64,000 nt of DNA from a virus. The DNA lies in IMG/VR virus record IMGVR_UViG_3300033233_000009, positions 60,598-124,597 of that record. One strand, 5' to 3'. The translations under genes and the position numbers were made by a program. The notes beneath the pieces were generated by a model, which had not been told where the DNA came from, ran no database searches, and saw only the letters and a program-made list of their open reading frames with translations. Shown piece by piece: positions 16,445 to 23,885 of the stretch. Numbering within the stretch: position 1 is the stretch's first letter; every line of letters starts with the position of its first letter.

Positions 16445-16469
16445 CAGCCGGTGGCGGGAGTGGCAGCGT
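16441..16469 (+). promoter_or_regulatory. Promoter, leaderless type
   Basis: TTGACA (16441-16446), 17-bp spacer ending GAGTGG, and CAGCGT (16464-16469), then TGGCGGC and ATG 16477. The GTGGCAGC(A/G)T sequence recurs at the promoters near 31.8, 40.2 and 43.9 kb. Confidence 0.7.
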
Positions 16470-16476
16470 TGGCGGC

Positions 16477-16665
16477 ATGGAACCATGTGCCTGGTACAGC
16501 GTCACAGCGGGCCAGGGCCTGGCCCTGCTCAGCACGGACGAGTGGGACGGGGGGAGCGAGTTCGTGCTCGTGGTCGGCGGCCGCGTGGCGGCGCGCTCGG
16601 GCGCCCCGGCGGTGCAGAAGGCCGAGCCGGCGCAGTGGCCCAGCGGATGGGGGCAGGGCCCATGA
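16477..16665 (+). CDS. Small protein, 62 aa
   Basis: ATG at 16477 lies 7 bp after the -10 of its promoter. The middle (EFVLVVGGRVAARS) is beta-like. Its stop overlaps the next start. Unknown function. Confidence 0.55.
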   Translation: MEPCAWYSVTAGQGLALLSTDEWDGGSEFVLVVGGRVAARSGAPAVQKAEPAQWPSGWGQGP

Positions 16666-17015
16666 CGGAGGGGACCAAGGCCGAGCTGGCCGCACTCGTC
16701 GAGCGCATGGATGAAGTTGCGTGCCGGACCTACGGTCTGTTCTTCGGCGCGAACATGGGTGGGGAGGTGCATGCCTTCATCGAGTTCAACGGGCTGCTCG
16801 GCAAGTACGTCGAAGTGTGCGCGCGGTGCGCCGCGCAGGGGATCGACTTCCGCTTCCTGAACACGCACACGGGGCAGGCGCTGCCGGTGGCCGTGCACGA
16901 CATGGAGTACCTCGGGGAGAAGCTCCGGTGCATCTTCGGCCCGATCATCGACGCGAACCCGGCAGCGCGCGAGGCGCTGAAGAAGGCGCTGTTCGGGGAG
17001 GGGCCGCAGCCATGA
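16662..17015 (+). CDS. Unknown 117-aa protein
   Basis: ATG at 16662 overlaps the previous stop. Contains CARCAAQGIDFRFLN and MDEVACRTYGLFFG; the sequence looks like a single alpha/beta domain. No family recognised. Part of the operon started at 16441. Confidence 0.55.
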   Translation: MTEGTKAELAALVERMDEVACRTYGLFFGANMGGEVHAFIEFNGLLGKYVEVCARCAAQGIDFRFLNTHTGQALPVAVHDMEYLGEKLRCIFGPIIDANPAAREALKKALFGEGPQP

Positions 17016-17272
17016 CCTGGGCGGAGGCGTACGCGCTGTGGCAGCGGCTGGATGGGTCGATCTGGTTCGGCGTCGCCGTGTACCCCTACCTGTCGCGGCG
17101 CCGCATCCAGGAGCGGCTCGACCTGGCGGCGGAGGCGGTACGCGACCAGGAGACGACCATCCGGGGGCTGCTGGTCGCTACCGGGCTCAGCGGCGTGGAT
17201 CTGCATCGGGTGCGGCGGCGGATGCGGCTGCTGCTGACGGACGACGAAGACAGCACGGAGGCGCGGCACTGA
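17012..17272 (+). CDS. Small protein with possible membrane or amphipathic helix, 86 aa
   Basis: ATG at 17012 overlaps the previous stop. A short hydrophobic stretch (IWFGVAVYPYL) is followed by basic amphipathic helices (RRRIQERLDLAAEAVRDQE). Ends with an acidic patch. Unknown. Confidence 0.5.
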   Translation: MTWAEAYALWQRLDGSIWFGVAVYPYLSRRRIQERLDLAAEAVRDQETTIRGLLVATGLSGVDLHRVRRRMRLLLTDDEDSTEARH

Positions 17273-17526
17273 TGCGAGCGTTCCGTCTAGGGAGTCGCGT
17301 CGTGGTCCGGCGGACCGCGGAGGGCCACGTCGTCAACGCCGCGGGCAGGGTCGCGCGGCTGCGCCGCTGCGACGACGGGGCGTGGATCGCGCTGGACCGG
17401 CGGCTGCCGGACGAGGCGCCGCATCCGTTCCCTGCGGGCGACCAGCGCGGCACGCACGTGCTCGCCTTCCCTGATGACTGCGAGCCGGCGCACCTGCGCG
17501 CGGTGGCGGCAGCGGAGCGTGGGTGA
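17272..17526 (+). CDS. Small beta-rich protein, 84 aa
   Basis: ATG at 17272 (TGATG with the previous stop). RLGSRVVVRRTAEGHVVNAAG and GAWIALDRRLPDE resemble an SH3-like or KOW-type barrel often seen in small phage proteins. Assignment is by strand pattern only. Confidence 0.5.
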   Translation: MRAFRLGSRVVVRRTAEGHVVNAAGRVARLRRCDDGAWIALDRRLPDEAPHPFPAGDQRGTHVLAFPDDCEPAHLRAVAAAERG

Positions 17527-17532
17527 CATGCC

Positions 17533-17811
17533 GTGAGGTGGCGTCCCTTCACCCTGCGCGCCGTGCGTCTCGAAGGAGAGCCGGACCCCGGCGGCGAGTC
17601 CGACCACTGGCTCACGTGTCTGCTGTGCGAGCAGCCGACGCGGGGCGACCTGGCAGGCAAGCGGCCGAGTGGCAAGCCGGTGGAGTACACGGTGACGCTC
17701 CTCGGTGACGGTCAGGTGCGCGGCTTCGGGCTGCACTTACGCTGCCTGGAGAAGATGGAGCGGTGGCAAGAGAAGATGGCGATCGGAGAGGACGAGCATG
17801 GACACGAGTGA
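17533..17811 (+). CDS. Small zinc-binding protein, 92 aa
   Basis: GTG at 17533. TCLLCEQPTRG and LHLRCLEKME give a CxxC...HxxC arrangement likely to bind zinc, within an otherwise alpha/beta domain. The stop lies after the next start, so translation is coupled. Unknown role. Confidence 0.55.
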   Translation: MRWRPFTLRAVRLEGEPDPGGESDHWLTCLLCEQPTRGDLAGKRPSGKPVEYTVTLLGDGQVRGFGLHLRCLEKMERWQEKMAIGEDEHGHE

Positions 17812-18232
17812 ACCTCAGCACCTCCTCTGGGTCCGCCTGCGGCCCGAGCAGGGGAACTGCGACCAGTTGCCCGAGTGGCTCGACCCGAAGGTCGGCTGCC
17901 CCGAGTGCGGGAGCGCCTGGACGGACGTGCGCGCGGTGGCGTGTGCCGCCACCTGCATGCACGGGCAGTTCGAGGAGGAGCACTGGTTCATCCGGCAGAT
18001 CGGTACTCCCGAGCCGATCCTCGCGGTGCGCCTCTGCTGCTTCAACGGCCACTTCGTCGAGTACGACGGCACCAGGCTGAAGGTGATCCCCCCGACGCCC
18101 CACTGGGCGCTCCTCGCTGCGGCCACCTACATGATCGGCGCGTTCGCGTTCCGGAGCGCGATGACGGCGCGCGGGCCGATCGTGGAGCACCTTCGGGTGA
18201 GCAGCGGCAACACCGGAGACCCCAACCCATGA
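17798..18232 (+). CDS. Unknown 144-aa zinc-ribbon protein
   Basis: ATG at 17798 overlaps the upstream gene by 14 bp. CPECGSAW, then ACAATCMH and LCCFNG form probable zinc ligands. A C-terminal hydrophobic stretch (WALLAAATYMIGAFAF) could be a membrane helix or buried core. No family recognised. Confidence 0.5.
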   Translation: MDTSEPQHLLWVRLRPEQGNCDQLPEWLDPKVGCPECGSAWTDVRAVACAATCMHGQFEEEHWFIRQIGTPEPILAVRLCCFNGHFVEYDGTRLKVIPPTPHWALLAAATYMIGAFAFRSAMTARGPIVEHLRVSSGNTGDPNP

Positions 18233-19086
18233 GAATCGTCGAATCCATCGCCTTTTCGGACCGCGGATTGCTGGAGCGCGCGTTCGAGCAGCGCTGCAAG
18301 ACCGTCTACCTCGGCAACCACGTCGCGCTGACGCGCGTGCTCGGCGACCTGCTGCTGTACGTGGACACGCGCGACCTGATCCTGGCGCCCCACCTGCTGA
18401 TGAACGGCTGCTGGGAGTTCTGGGTCACGCAGGCCATCGCACGGCACCTGCAACCCGGCATGGTCTGCGCCGACGTGGGCGCGAACGTCGGCTACTACAC
18501 GCTGCTGATGGCGGCGCGCGTCGGCGCGGCGGGGCGCGTGCACGCCTTCGACATCCTGCCCGCCCACTGCCGCCTGGTCACGCGCAGCGCGGAGATCAAC
18601 GGGTTCCGCGGCACGGTCACCGTGCACCAGTGCGCGGTGGCGGAGCGGGATGGCGAGGCGCGCATCCTCGTGCCGCAGTCGGGGGATACGTTCGCTCACC
18701 TGGGGAACGCGGCCATGGCCGACGTGAACACGCGGTCGCCGCCGGGCGAGATGATGCAGCCGGGGGTCGTGGCGTCCCGCAAGCTCGACTCGGTGGACTT
18801 CTGGCCCGCCGGTGCGCCGCTTGCCGACCGCAGGCTCGACTTCATCAAGGTGGACGTGGAAGGCGCGGAGCCGCTCGTGTGGGAGGGCTCGCTCGCGGTG
18901 CGCGACACGTACCGCCCGGTCATCTGCATGGAGTACGAGGGCTGGCGCCAGGGCTACCCGGAGTTCCTCACGCGGGTGAGGGAGCACGGCTACCGCGTGC
19001 GCTACATCGAGTACGACAGCAGCCTCGTCGAGCTGCCGAAGGAGCCGGCCCCGGAGCGGCTCTACATGCTGTGGGTGACCAAGTGA
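18229..19086 (+). CDS. FkbM-family SAM-dependent methyltransferase, 285 aa
   Basis: Likely O-methylates a sugar or other small acceptor using SAM. Motif I is VCADVGANVGYYTLL (residues 79-93); FIKVDVEGAEP further on is the FkbM signature after motif III; HAFDILPAH sits at the motif II position. The ATG overlaps the previous stop. With two GT4 glycosyltransferases 4-7 kb upstream it fits a glycan-modifying set. About 285 aa matches the family. Confidence 0.85.
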   Translation: MRIVESIAFSDRGLLERAFEQRCKTVYLGNHVALTRVLGDLLLYVDTRDLILAPHLLMNGCWEFWVTQAIARHLQPGMVCADVGANVGYYTLLMAARVGAAGRVHAFDILPAHCRLVTRSAEINGFRGTVTVHQCAVAERDGEARILVPQSGDTFAHLGNAAMADVNTRSPPGEMMQPGVVASRKLDSVDFWPAGAPLADRRLDFIKVDVEGAEPLVWEGSLAVRDTYRPVICMEYEGWRQGYPEFLTRVREHGYRVRYIEYDSSLVELPKEPAPERLYMLWVTK

Positions 19087-19313
19087 CGGGTCGGGGCAAG
19101 GGCCCGACGGCACGGGTCAAGATCACGTTCGCGACCATCGCGGAGACGCGCGACCGGATTGCCGCCGCGGCGAAGCAGGCCGGGACGGACGTGGAGAGCG
19201 TGATCGCCGAGGCGCTCTACGTGCACCTGCACCGGCTGGAGACGAGCGGCAAGCGGGCGTACCCGGACGCGACGGACAAGCTGGCACGGCGCGTGCAGCG
19301 AAGGAAGCCATGA
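19083..19313 (+). CDS. Possible ribbon-helix-helix protein, 76 aa
   Basis: GTG at 19083 overlaps the FkbM stop. KITFATIAETRDRIAAAAKQAGTDVESVIAEAL reads as a short strand followed by two helices, the RHH pattern of small DNA-binding repressors. The basic tail (RRVQRRKP) overlaps the lipoprotein start. DNA binding is inferred. Confidence 0.55.
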   Translation: MTGRGKGPTARVKITFATIAETRDRIAAAAKQAGTDVESVIAEALYVHLHRLETSGKRAYPDATDKLARRVQRRKP

Positions 19314-20251
19314 CAACCTTTACCCTGAACATCGTTTCTCTGTGCGTGGTGCTCGCCGGCTGTGGCGGCGACTCGTTTGGCGGCGCTGCTGCCAGTGACG
19401 GCGGCGTGGGCGAGGCGGACGGCGCCCGTGTCACGGCGGACGCGGTCGGTGCGGGCGGCGGGACGCAGGCCCGCGAGGGCGGTGCCGGGGGGCCGGGGGC
19501 GGGCGGACACGCCGGTACCGGTACGGGGGGCGAGGCAGCGGACGGCGGCACGGTCACCCCGGGAGCAGGCGGGGCGACAACGGAGGGCGGCTTCGGTACG
19601 GGCGGAGCGGCGCCGGGGGCCGGCGGGACCGTCCCGGGTGCGGGTGGGATGACGGCCGAGGACGGCCCCGGGGCAGGCGGAGCGGCGCCGGGAGCCGGCG
19701 GAGCCAGCCAGGGCGCAGGCGGAGCGGCGCCGGAGGCCGGCCCCGGCTGCAAGCCCCCGGTGGTGGACGAGACGAACCTGCCGCCCACGGTGGTCTGGGA
19801 GTCGTACCTCACGAAATACGGGACGTACTGCCTGACGTGCCAGCACAGCCCGTGCACGATCTGCCCGCTCACGTGGTGGCCGGTCACGCAGAGTGCGGAC
19901 GGGCTGACCGTCACGGCGACGATCAACAAGGGCGTCTGCGACCCCCTGCCGCTGAACATGGGCCTCTGCACCAGCGACCTGACTGCTGGAAGCTGTACGA
20001 CGCTGAATCCCAGCGTCGAGGCGACGTTTGTGCTCCGCCTGGAGCCGAAGCCGGACGGTACGGGCTACCGCGTGGCGGACGCCAGCGGCGAGCAGGCCCG
20101 CGTCACCCGTCTGTACGGTTCGTGTACCGGGGGCACCATCCAGGGCGCCACGACGTTCGACAACGCCTGGGCGGCCTACCCCGCCGATCGGAGTCTGCTC
20201 GCGGCGACGCGTGCCACGATGCTGGCAGCCGAGTGGCCCTGTGGGCGATAG
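19310..20251 (+). CDS. Secreted lipoprotein with long Gly/Ala-rich linker, 313 aa
   Basis: ATG at 19310 overlaps the previous stop. The N-terminus (FTLNIVSLCVVLAGCGG) ends in a lipobox LAGC with Cys18; the usual basic n-region is missing, which is odd. Residues 19-145 are a Gly/Ala-rich linker with repeated GAGG and GTGG, a design very common in myxobacterial outer-membrane lipoproteins. The C-terminal 165 residues form a Cys-rich domain (YCLTCQHSPCTICP and later pairs). In a phage such a protein may act at the host surface, for example in superinfection exclusion, but this is inference. It is the clearest host-type signature in the window. Confidence 0.8.
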   Translation: MTTFTLNIVSLCVVLAGCGGDSFGGAAASDGGVGEADGARVTADAVGAGGGTQAREGGAGGPGAGGHAGTGTGGEAADGGTVTPGAGGATTEGGFGTGGAAPGAGGTVPGAGGMTAEDGPGAGGAAPGAGGASQGAGGAAPEAGPGCKPPVVDETNLPPTVVWESYLTKYGTYCLTCQHSPCTICPLTWWPVTQSADGLTVTATINKGVCDPLPLNMGLCTSDLTAGSCTTLNPSVEATFVLRLEPKPDGTGYRVADASGEQARVTRLYGSCTGGTIQGATTFDNAWAAYPADRSLLAATRATMLAAEWPCGR

Positions 20252-20290
20252 GGCACGATTTCTGCTGTCCTGGGCCTGACCGCCGTTTTC

Positions 20291-20318
20291 TTGACGGCAC
20301 GGCTCGGCGAGCGATAGC
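20291..20318 (+). promoter_or_regulatory. Promoter, leaderless type
   Basis: TTGACG (20291-20296), 16-bp spacer and GATAGC (20313-20318); ATG 20327 follows 8 bp later. Confidence 0.65.
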
Positions 20319-20326
20319 CTCCCCAC

Positions 20327-20761
20327 ATGGCGTTCGTTCTCGGTGACGTGGTGTCCATGACCCTGTTCGCGCAGGAGAACCTGTCCGGGCTGCTCGGACC
20401 GCTCGTGCAGGCGCAGCCCCCGAAGTTCGGCATCGTGCAGGCCCTCGGCATGGGGGCCACGGTGGACGTGCTGTGGGAGGACGGTCGCGTCGTGACCGCG
20501 GTGCCCAACACCGCGCTCGACAAGATCGGCGCTCCCGACTCGGGCGTCGTCGCGAGCTTCCAGGGCTTCGTGCTCAAGACCGACCCCGGCGTCGCGGCGC
20601 AGGCGGAGAGCCCGGAGTACCAGGGCGTGGATGTCACGTTCTACACGCGCGACAACGCCGCTGCCGGTACGCCGACCGACACGCTGTGCCTCATGCTGAC
20701 GAACGCCGGGCTCTACCGCGAGCTGCTGGCCTCGACGCTGAAGGTGGTCGGAGGACGGTGA
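20327..20761 (+). CDS. Unknown 144-aa protein
   Basis: ATG at 20327 directly follows its promoter. GATVDVLWEDGRVVTAVPN and the flanking strands look like a small beta barrel; no catalytic motif is seen. Its stop overlaps the next gene. Unknown. Confidence 0.6.
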   Translation: MAFVLGDVVSMTLFAQENLSGLLGPLVQAQPPKFGIVQALGMGATVDVLWEDGRVVTAVPNTALDKIGAPDSGVVASFQGFVLKTDPGVAAQAESPEYQGVDVTFYTRDNAAAGTPTDTLCLMLTNAGLYRELLASTLKVVGGR

Positions 20762-21156
20762 GCGAGGCGGTCGCCAGCGCGCAGCCGGACCCGAGCGCGC
20801 TCCGCGCTCCGCTTGCCGCGTGTCTGGCCGGGCTGCGGGCGGCAATCGAGCACGCCCGCGCCGCCGCCGATGCGTGGAGCGCCGGGGGCGACCCGCACGG
20901 GCCGCTGGACGCTGCGGACGGTGCCGTGCGCCGTGCCCGTGCGCAGACGGTGGCGCTGCGCTCGGTGCTCCCGGGCCACTCGCGCCGGGTGCGCCTGGCC
21001 GACCGGGCAGTGGAGCGCGCGGGCGAGCTGGTTGCCGTCGTCCGCGGGCTGCCACCGGCGGACTCGACCGATGTCGAGGAGACCCTCCTGATCGTGGTCG
21101 AGCGCGCCTTCGGTGCAGCCGAGAGGGCGGTACGGGCGGCGGACGGCGGCGCCTGA
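20758..21156 (+). CDS. Helical protein, 132 aa
   Basis: GTG at 20758 overlaps the previous stop. Almost entirely Ala/Arg-rich helices (RAAIEHARAAADAW, AERAVRAADGGA), likely coiled coil or helical bundle. No family recognised. Confidence 0.55.
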   Translation: MSEAVASAQPDPSALRAPLAACLAGLRAAIEHARAAADAWSAGGDPHGPLDAADGAVRRARAQTVALRSVLPGHSRRVRLADRAVERAGELVAVVRGLPPADSTDVEETLLIVVERAFGAAERAVRAADGGA

Positions 21157-21161
21157 TCGCC

Positions 21162-21344
21162 GTGTCACGGGTGACGCAGCGTTGCGTCACTGCTGCCACT
21201 GGCAGCACCCTGGCACGGGACCGGACCTGCCGCACCGACGGCGAGGCCATCTGGTCCTACGCCCTCCTGATCGCCGTGCGGGCCGGCTCCATCGTCTACG
21301 TGCTCGACCTGGCCGAGTCGCCCAGCCGACGCCCTGCCCCGTAG
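21162..21344 (+). CDS. Possible small protein over a dyad-rich region, 60 aa
   Basis: The middle (TDGEAIWSYALLIAVR) resembles small phage proteins that contain a TDG-xAI-xSYA segment. The N-terminal third is read across two perfect DNA dyads, so the real start may lie downstream. Uncertain. Confidence 0.4.
   Translation: MSRVTQRCVTAATGSTLARDRTCRTDGEAIWSYALLIAVRAGSIVYVLDLAESPSRRPAP
21171..21207. promoter_or_regulatory. Two adjacent perfect dyads
   Basis: GTGACGCA-GCGT-TGCGTCAC (21171-21190) is followed without a gap by TGCTGCC-ACT-GGCAGCA (21191-21207). The first belongs to the CGTCAC-type dyads near the GGCAC-N5-GTGC elements; the second is the best copy of the GCTGCC-N3-GGCAGC operator. 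Confidence 0.65.
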
Positions 21345-21363
21345 CGGTGTCTCCCTGGCCGGC

Positions 21364-21450
21364 ATGTGGCAGGCGGGCCACGGGGACGAGGACGACGACC
21401 GCGGCTTCCCCGTCCGCGGCGACCGGGAGGACTTCCACGCGGACGGGTGA
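21364..21450 (+). CDS. Possible 28-aa acidic peptide
   Basis: ATG 21364 to TGA 21448-21450 encodes a peptide with GDEDDDRGF and GDREDFHADG. Its charge and codon use look coding, and acidic micro-proteins are common in phages, but length prevents certainty. Confidence 0.35.
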   Translation: MWQAGHGDEDDDRGFPVRGDREDFHADG

Positions 21451-21451
21451 G

Positions 21452-21506
21452 GCGTCACACGTGACGCTACGTGACGGCCGGGTTACGCCCGGCCGTTCGC
21501 GTTTTG
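21452..21506 (+). terminator. Rho-independent-type terminator after a CGTCAC dyad
   Basis: GCGTCAC-AC-GTGACGC (21452-21467) precedes a 9-bp stem ACGGCCGGG / CCCGGCCGT with a TTACG loop (21474-21496), followed by TCGCGTTTTG. The stem and T run suit a terminator that insulates the next promoter. The tract between 21157 and 21580 otherwise holds two doubtful micro-ORFs. Confidence 0.6.
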
Positions 21507-21531
21507 TGGGCTTCGGGGCTTGATCTTGCGC

Positions 21532-21546
21532 GCTGCCGGTGGCAGC
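21532..21546. promoter_or_regulatory. GCTGCC-GGT-GGCAGC dyad operator
   Basis: Perfect 6-3-6 dyad lying 7 bp upstream of a GGCAC-N5-GTGC promoter-like element (21553). One of at least seven copies of this operator in the window. Confidence 0.55.
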
Positions 21547-21552
21547 ATGGGC

Positions 21553-21568
21553 TGGCACGACGGGTGCA
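21553..21568 (+). promoter_or_regulatory. Candidate sigma-54 promoter (GG-N10-GC)
   Basis: TGGCACGACGGGTGCA has GG and GC separated by 10 bp, as in the -24/-12 consensus TGGCACG-N4-TTGC. ATG 21581 lies exactly 27 bp after the first G; a second in-frame ATG at 21614 has an AGGAG RBS. Confidence 0.5.
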
Positions 21569-21613
21569 AGGCAGGTAGGCATGACCAGTAAGCCGGCCAC
21601 CAGGAGAGACCAG

Positions 21614-22474
21614 ATGACCACCGCCACGACGACCCCGATCCAGGACGCTCTCGCTCTGCTCCCCGAGTCCGCCGACGACTGCCCGTGTGTGGAGGCAGCC
21701 CTGGCCGCCTACGAGGCCGCGGCCCCGGGCTCACCGGAGGAGACCGGTGCGGACCTCGCCCATGATGCGCTCCGCGCGGAGGTGCAGGCCGGCCTCGACG
21801 CCTGGCGCGCCTATGGCATCGACCTACTCACCGGCTCGGACGAGCCCCGTGAGTGGCAGCTCGACGAGGACGAGGGCCGCGGGTATGACACCTGCGTCGC
21901 CTCCTCAGCCGCCGAGGCGCTCGCCGTCGCCCGCGGCAACGTTGACCGCGACAACTACACGACGGACCCGGACGCCGGCACCATCTACGTCGATTACGGC
22001 GTCCGCTGCGTGCTCACCGGCGAGCACGACGAGGACGGAGCCACGCTCGCCCCGGAGGAGCCCTACTGCGACTCTGAGGCGGGCTCCCACGAGTGGGTGA
22101 CGCCCGTCTGGCTCGTCGGTGGCATCGGCGAGAACCCCGGATGCTGGGGCCACGGTGGGGGCGTCATCTGCGCCGAGGTCTGCCGGCACTGCGGGTGTCG
22201 GCGGACGACCGACACATGGGCTCAGCGCCGCGACACCGGGGAGCAGGGCCTCACCGAGGTGAGCTACGACGCGGATCACTACCTCGATTCCATCGCCGAG
22301 CACGCCGAGCGCATCGCCACGCGGCTCCGCCGGGACATCGGCGAGGACACGTTCGCCTCGCCCGAGGCTCTCCGGGAGTACGTGGAATCCTGCTCCACGC
22401 GAGCGACGGAGATGCCCGTGCTCTGCGCCCAGGTGGTCGGGCTCCTCGCCGATCTGATCTCGGAGGCAGCGTGA
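21614..22474 (+). CDS. Unknown acidic 286-aa protein with zinc-ribbon centre
   Basis: ATG 21614 is chosen because AGGAGAG lies 8 bp upstream; ATG 21581 in the same frame would add 11 residues and be leaderless. The protein is strongly acidic, has CPCVEAALAAYE near the start, and a Cys/His cluster CAEVCRHCGCRR near residue 195 that should bind zinc. The end is helical. This layout resembles DUF-type proteins abundant in actinophages and myxophages, without known function. Confidence 0.6.
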   Translation: MTTATTTPIQDALALLPESADDCPCVEAALAAYEAAAPGSPEETGADLAHDALRAEVQAGLDAWRAYGIDLLTGSDEPREWQLDEDEGRGYDTCVASSAAEALAVARGNVDRDNYTTDPDAGTIYVDYGVRCVLTGEHDEDGATLAPEEPYCDSEAGSHEWVTPVWLVGGIGENPGCWGHGGGVICAEVCRHCGCRRTTDTWAQRRDTGEQGLTEVSYDADHYLDSIAEHAERIATRLRRDIGEDTFASPEALREYVESCSTRATEMPVLCAQVVGLLADLISEAA

Positions 22475-22798
22475 TCCGCCTCGCCTCCCTCACCCCCGAC
22501 GCCGTGGCTCGCGAGGTGGAGCTGACGGTGAGCGGCGGCGAGGTCACTGGCGGAGTTCATCGCGACGCTGACCGGGCTCGCCGTGCCGGCCCTCGGGGAC
22601 CTGGCACGCGGCGCCGTGGTCGGAGCGATCACGATCACGGACTGTGTGCAGAAGTCCGAGTCTCGGTGGTTCTTCGGGCCGTACGGATTCGCGCTGGCGA
22701 ACCCCGTGGCGTTGTCCACCTCGGTCCCGTGTCCGGGCAGGCTCGGGTTCTTCGATGTGCCAGCGGACGTGGCCGAGCAACTGCGGAGGGCAGCGTGA
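22471..22798 (+). pseudogene. ASCH-like domain fragment with frame switch
   Basis: From about 22540 to 22798 one frame encodes a clear ASCH-type C-terminal half (ARGAVVGAITITDCVQKSE, then WFFGPYGFALANPVAL and GRLGFFDVPADV). ASCH proteins bind RNA or modified nucleotides. In that frame two stops lie at 22523-22531 and only GTG 22583 is available as start, giving 71 aa. The coupled GTG 22471 opens a different frame. The normal N-terminal half of the domain is missing in both, so the gene is truncated and probably frameshifted. Confidence 0.55.
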
Positions 22799-23097
22799 AC
22801 GGTGTCAGAGACGCCATTGTGGCTCGTCCCACTGGTATGCAGCCAATGCAGTCAACCGCCTACCGCATCGTACGACTCTTTCGCGGGCACGTCAGGCCGG
22901 ACGGCTGGGGCGGCCCCTACGGCGAAACCGTGCGCGACGACGTGTCTCTCGCGGAGGCGCAGGCGCACTGCTCCGGCCCGGAATCGAGCAGCGAGACGTG
23001 CACGAGCGCGGCCGGCAAGCGGCTGACACAAGAGCGTGGGCCCTGGTTCGACTCGTACCTGGGGCCCGAGGACGAGGACGACTCGTTTCTGGACTGA
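22795..23097 (+). CDS. Unknown 100-aa protein
   Basis: GTG at 22795 overlaps the previous stop. STAYRIVRLFRGHVRPDGWGGPYGETVRDDVSLAEAQAHC is alpha/beta, and the C-terminus (GPWFDSYLGPEDEDDSFLD) is acidic. It matches a recurring small phage protein type (strand, YG-ET, then helix AQ-HC), of unknown function. Confidence 0.6.
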   Translation: MNGVRDAIVARPTGMQPMQSTAYRIVRLFRGHVRPDGWGGPYGETVRDDVSLAEAQAHCSGPESSSETCTSAAGKRLTQERGPWFDSYLGPEDEDDSFLD

Positions 23098-23111
23098 GAG
23101 GCAGCAACCGC

Positions 23112-23333
23112 ATGGACAAGGACCGAACCGAGTACGTGGTGGTCTGCCGCGGCGACGCCGATCCGGGCTCGCCCTACGTCTACGGCGCGTACGAGCTTGC
23201 GACGCGCACGGTGTTTCCGACGCGCGAGGCGGCGCTGGCGTACAGCGTCGGGATCGCGGCGGAGCGTGCGCCACTGGTCGTCGCCGGGCGCTGGAGTGGT
23301 CTGCGCCGGGATGCGGCGGAGCGCTTTCCGTGA
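23112..23333 (+). CDS. Unknown 73-aa protein
   Basis: ATG at 23112. Short alpha/beta sequence (TEYVVVCRGDADPGSPYVYG, then REAALAYSVGIAAERAP). The stop overlaps the next start. No family recognised. Confidence 0.55.
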   Translation: MDKDRTEYVVVCRGDADPGSPYVYGAYELATRTVFPTREAALAYSVGIAAERAPLVVAGRWSGLRRDAAERFP

Positions 23334-23632
23334 GCGTCACCGGTTGGAAGCGGCGCCTGGCGAAGCGTGGGCTGGCGCTGAGCCTGCGGCCCGGCAACCG
23401 CGACTGCTGGATCGCCTACGTGACGGCGCCGGACGCGCCCGTGGACCAGCGCTTCTCGCCGCTCGTCGGGGTCGGCTGGGCAGATAGCTACGACGAAGCG
23501 ATCGACGCGGCGGTCCGCGCCTTCGATGCGAAGCGTGAGGACCAGCAGCATGAGCGGGTGGTGCTCGCCCTGGCCGAGCCGGAGACGGCGCGAGCTAGGA
23601 GGAACAGAGCCAATGCCGGGCAGCCCGCGTAA
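23330..23632 (+). CDS. Unknown 100-aa protein
   Basis: GTG at 23330 overlaps the previous stop. Basic N-terminus (WKRRLAKRGLALSL), aromatic middle and a charged C-terminal helix. Unknown. Confidence 0.5.
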   Translation: MSVTGWKRRLAKRGLALSLRPGNRDCWIAYVTAPDAPVDQRFSPLVGVGWADSYDEAIDAAVRAFDAKREDQQHERVVLALAEPETARARRNRANAGQPA

Positions 23633-23813
23633 GCGCTCCTCTCGCGTCCTGAAGCCTGGGTCTGGTGACACTCCCGCGGCCGTCCGTCGCGCGGGCTGGT
23701 GCTACGAGTGCAAGGAGGCCCTGGCGGATTGCGTGTGCGGGCTGGACGAGCCGGTGGACTTCCAGACACGTCGAGCGGCGTGGTGCGTGCAGGATGACGG
23801 CAACGACGACTGA
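23613..23813 (+). CDS. Small zinc-binding basic protein, 66 aa
   Basis: ATG at 23613 inside the end of the previous gene; AGGAGGA RBS 9 bp upstream. Basic head (SPRKRSSRVLK), then WCYECKEALADCVCG, a compact C-x2-C-x6-C-x-C zinc site. Unknown role, possibly nucleic acid binding. Confidence 0.55.
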   Translation: MPGSPRKRSSRVLKPGSGDTPAAVRRAGWCYECKEALADCVCGLDEPVDFQTRRAAWCVQDDGNDD

Positions 23814-23818
23814 ATACT

Positions 23819-23833
23819 GGCAGCGTTGCTGCC
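23819..23833. promoter_or_regulatory. GGCAGC-GTT-GCTGCC dyad operator
   Basis: Perfect 6-3-6 dyad 15 bp upstream of the -35 at 23849. Same half-sites as the 21191-21207 dyad but in opposite orientation. Confidence 0.55.
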
Positions 23834-23848
23834 GTCGGACCCGATACG

Positions 23849-23877
23849 TTGACGACGCCGCGGGCGTCCGGTAGGTG
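23849..23877 (+). promoter_or_regulatory. Promoter, leaderless type
   Basis: TTGACG (23849-23854), 17-bp spacer with a GACGCCGCGGGCGTC dyad spanning it, and TAGGTG (23872-23877); ATG 23886 is 8 bp beyond. Confidence 0.65.
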
Positions 23878-23885
23878 AAATCCTC

